From positions 34,654 to 98,653 of the forward strand of contig JBJHBJ010000010.1 of NCBI GenBank assembly GCA_050485425.1: a stretch of DNA of 64,000 bases, in the 5' to 3' direction. The translations under genes were made by a program, and so were the position numbers. Below, piece after piece: positions 62,365-64,000 of the stretch. Below the pieces are notes generated by a model. The model was not told the origin of the DNA and ran no database searches. It worked only from the letters and a program-made list of their open reading frames with translations. The first letter of the stretch is position 1. Each line of letters opens with the position of its first letter. The DNA comes from LSCE01 sp050485425 (GTDB taxonomy: Bacteria; Pseudomonadota; Gammaproteobacteria; Nitrococcales; Aquisalimonadaceae).

Positions 62365-63129
62365 CTATGCCTTGCCAAGGAAGGCGGCCATGCCCCGGTC
62401 GGCTTCCTCGGTGTCGATCTGATCCAGGAAACCCTGCAGTTCCGCGTCCAGCGCGGCGGTTACCCGGTGGAGATCCGGCCGGGCGAGCTGCAGGGTGCGA
62501 CGTACGCTGCCGGCCTTCTTGTCACATAGCGTAGCTGCCAGCTGGCCGGCGAGGGCGCGTTCCCGGCCTTCCTCGGCGAGCCGGTTGGCCAGGCCCCATT
62601 CCAGCGCCTGCTGGGCGCTGATAGTGCCGTTCAGCAACTGGATTTCCAGCGCCCGGGCACGGCCGATCCGCTCCGGCAGCAGAGCGGTCCAGCCGCCGTC
62701 GGGGCTGAATCCCACGTTCACATACCAGGGGGCGAAATGCGCTTTCGGTCCGGCCACGGCCAGGTCGCAGCCCAGGACCAGGCCGATCGAGCCGCCGGTA
62801 ACCATGCCGTGCACGGCGGCGATGGTGGGGAACGGCAGCCGCAGCAGTTGCAGAATGGTGTCATTGAGCAGGCCGACCACGCGCTGCGAATACGCGCGGC
62901 GTTCCTCGCGCGGGCAGGCGTAGAAGCCGGCGACGTCACCACCGCTGGAGAAGGAGCGCCCCTCGGCGGCCAGTATCATGGCTCGCGGCGACTGGTCTTC
63001 CAGCCCGCGCAGGGCTGCCAGCAGTTCTTCCAGCAGTTCTGGGACCAGCGCGTTGTGACGCTCCGGGCGGTTCAGCGTCACCCAGGCGATCGGTCCTTCC
63101 AGTCGGGTTGTCACCAAAGAGGCGGACAT
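62365..63129 (-). CDS. Crotonase-family isomerase-like protein
   Basis: A 254-residue crotonase. The oxyanion-hole region is SFSSGGDVAGFY. Both hydratase glutamates are replaced: Gly115 in GGSIGLVLGCD and a Tyr in WYVNVGFSPDGGW, while Asp144 in SPDGG sits where enoyl-CoA isomerases use an acid. It therefore looks like an isomerase rather than a hydratase. CAGGAG precedes the ATG. It lies 24 bp upstream of the acyl-CoA ligase gene and opens a four-gene unit 63129-60058. Confidence 0.85.
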   Translation of the reverse strand: MSASLVTTRLEGPIAWVTLNRPERHNALVPELLEELLAALRGLEDQSPRAMILAAEGRSFSSGGDVAGFYACPREERRAYSQRVVGLLNDTILQLLRLPFPTIAAVHGMVTGGSIGLVLGCDLAVAGPKAHFAPWYVNVGFSPDGGWTALLPERIGRARALEIQLLNGTISAQQALEWGLANRLAEEGRERALAGQLAATLCDKKAGSVRRTLQLARPDLHRVTAALDAELQGFLDQIDTEEADRGMAAFLGKA

Positions 63130-63213
63130 GGCAACTCCTGGGTCATGATCGGCGTCGTGCCCCGAAACATGACTCAGGCGTCACTATTCTGTCAAGCGGA
63201 TTTCGCCACGACC

Positions 63214-63451
63214 GCAGGGTGCTCAGAGCCGAAGGCGATGTGTACCGTTTTCCCGCATGCGACGGTGCGCATCGCTGCGCTCTGAGCACCCTGCGCGGAT
63301 TCCGATCGGGCGCGGGCTGGATGGTGGCGAGGTTTCGGTCCCGCCGCCGGCCCGGCTTGGTGGATTCCGCAATTGTCCGGCGTGGACGTAGGGTGCGCAC
63401 CATTCCCCGGCCTGGCCCGGTGCGCAGGCCTTGCGGCCTGCACACCCTACG
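63214..63451. repeat. GTAGGGTG-type palindromic repeats before nrdB end
   Basis: The first unit has perfect 15-bp arms GCAGGGTGCTCAGAG (63214-63228) and CTCTGAGCACCCTGC (63280-63294). The second unit, 63387-63451, begins CGTAGGGTGCGCACC and ends CACACCCTACG. The 358-bp gap 63130-63487 contains no gene and no copy of the cloverleaf family. Confidence 0.85.
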
Positions 63452-63487
63452 CGGGCTCCGGTCGGCGGGATGCCGTTGGAATCCCGT

Positions 63488-64000
63488 TCAATCCCAGCTC
63501 AATGCCCCACCGGTCCGGTACTCCGTGACGCGGGTTTCGAAGAAGTTCTTTTCCTTCTTCAGGTCCATGATCTCGCTCATCCACGGCAGGGGGTTCTCGG
63601 CGCCCGGGAAGGCCTCCGGCAGGCCGATCTGGGCCAGGCGGCGGTTGGCGATGAAATGCAGGTACTCGGCCATCATCTCGCCGTTCATGCCCAGCACGCC
63701 GCGGGGCATGGTGTCGCGGGCGTAGGCGATTTCCAGCTCCATGCCCTCAAGCACCAGCTCGCGCATTTCCTGCTGGAAGGCCGGCGTCCACAGCTGCGGG
63801 TTCTCCAGCTTGATCTGGTTGATGACGTCGATGCCGAAGTTCATGTGCATGGACTCGTCGCGGAGGATGTACTGGAACTGCTCGGCGGTGCCGGTCATCT
63901 TGTTGCGCCGTCCCAGGCTCAGCACCTGGGCGAAGCCGGTGTAGAAGAAGATGCCTTCGAACACCACGTAAAAGGCGATCAGGTCGCGCAGCAGGCGCTG
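63488..64000 (-). CDS. nrdB: Ribonucleotide reductase beta subunit, C-terminal part
   Basis: The frame is open to the window edge, so the N terminus is missing; about 170 residues are present. Recognisable parts are IAFYVVFEGIFFYTGFAQVLSLGRRNKM, the iron-ligand segment RDESMHMNFGIDVINQI and the C-terminal MDLKKEKNFFETRVTEYRTGGAL, which holds the alpha-subunit docking tail. It supplies the radical for deoxynucleotide synthesis. It follows a repeat-filled gap after the acyl-CoA operon. Confidence 0.95.
   Translation of the reverse strand, partial: QRLLRDLIAFYVVFEGIFFYTGFAQVLSLGRRNKMTGTAEQFQYILRDESMHMNFGIDVINQIKLENPQLWTPAFQQEMRELVLEGMELEIAYARDTMPRGVLGMNGEMMAEYLHFIANRRLAQIGLPEAFPGAENPLPWMSEIMDLKKEKNFFETRVTEYRTGGALSWD

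Overview
The window is a GC-rich, densely packed piece of a gammaproteobacterial chromosome. Fis next to purHD, PrmA, Mpl, Slt, AlaA, a fused ArgA, Ada/AlkB and a PPi-dependent phosphofructokinase fit a Chromatiales/Ectothiorhodospiraceae-like, probably aerobic, PHA-accumulating heterotroph. This placement is an inference from gene content. No rRNA, tRNA, CRISPR array, phage gene or intact insertion sequence was found.

Layout. 1-14283: branched-chain acyl-CoA catabolism. It opens with the end of a LivF-type ABC ATPase and a PaaK-like CoA ligase, then a complete distal valine pathway (mmsA, isobutyryl-CoA dehydrogenase, enoyl-CoA hydratase, 3-hydroxyisobutyryl-CoA hydrolase, mmsB). A second crotonase, a thiolase, an alpha-methylacyl-CoA racemase, a 3-hydroxy-2-methylbutyryl-CoA dehydrogenase and a second acyl-CoA dehydrogenase follow and suit the isoleucine branch. 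14463-29644: housekeeping genes, including an SH3/YgiM protein, argE-argA, cpdA, a tail-anchored coiled-coil protein, rubredoxin, thiE-hemL, ubiX-mpl and an MscK-like channel. 30513-32389: PPi-phosphofructokinase and soluble pyrophosphatase. 32611-42911: prmA, a DUF3426 protein, fis, purH, purD, lemA with an M48 protease, and alaA. 43098-46836: slt, a DUF1289 protein, a cobalamin adenosyltransferase and purU. 46868-54868: omega-transaminase, acyl-CoA dehydrogenase with a divergent LysR regulator, amidohydrolase with a CobW GTPase, and two exported proteins. 54994-57808: alkB-ada alkylation repair, a phasin and an outer-membrane protein. 58446-64000: glycine-zipper protein, pirin, a four-gene acyl-CoA operon (crotonase, acyl-CoA ligase, two hotdog proteins) and the end of nrdB.

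The most unusual content is between the genes. Nine copies (3279, 7795, 9054, 12783, 12999, 37218, 40891, 58022, 58239) belong to a family of about 108-bp elements built like a cloverleaf. Outer arms of 27-28 bp are nearly or fully complementary within each copy but differ strongly between copies. They enclose a conserved core with two short hairpins and one 10-bp hairpin whose stem covaries. All six forward copies are followed 25-39 bp later by a second palindromic repeat starting GTAGGGTG or a close variant. Two pairs (12783-13108 and 58022-58348) form inverted composites of almost identical length. I do not recognise this as a named family and consider it the best candidate here for something undescribed. 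Several copies lie inside the presumed valine operon, where they would be transcribed.
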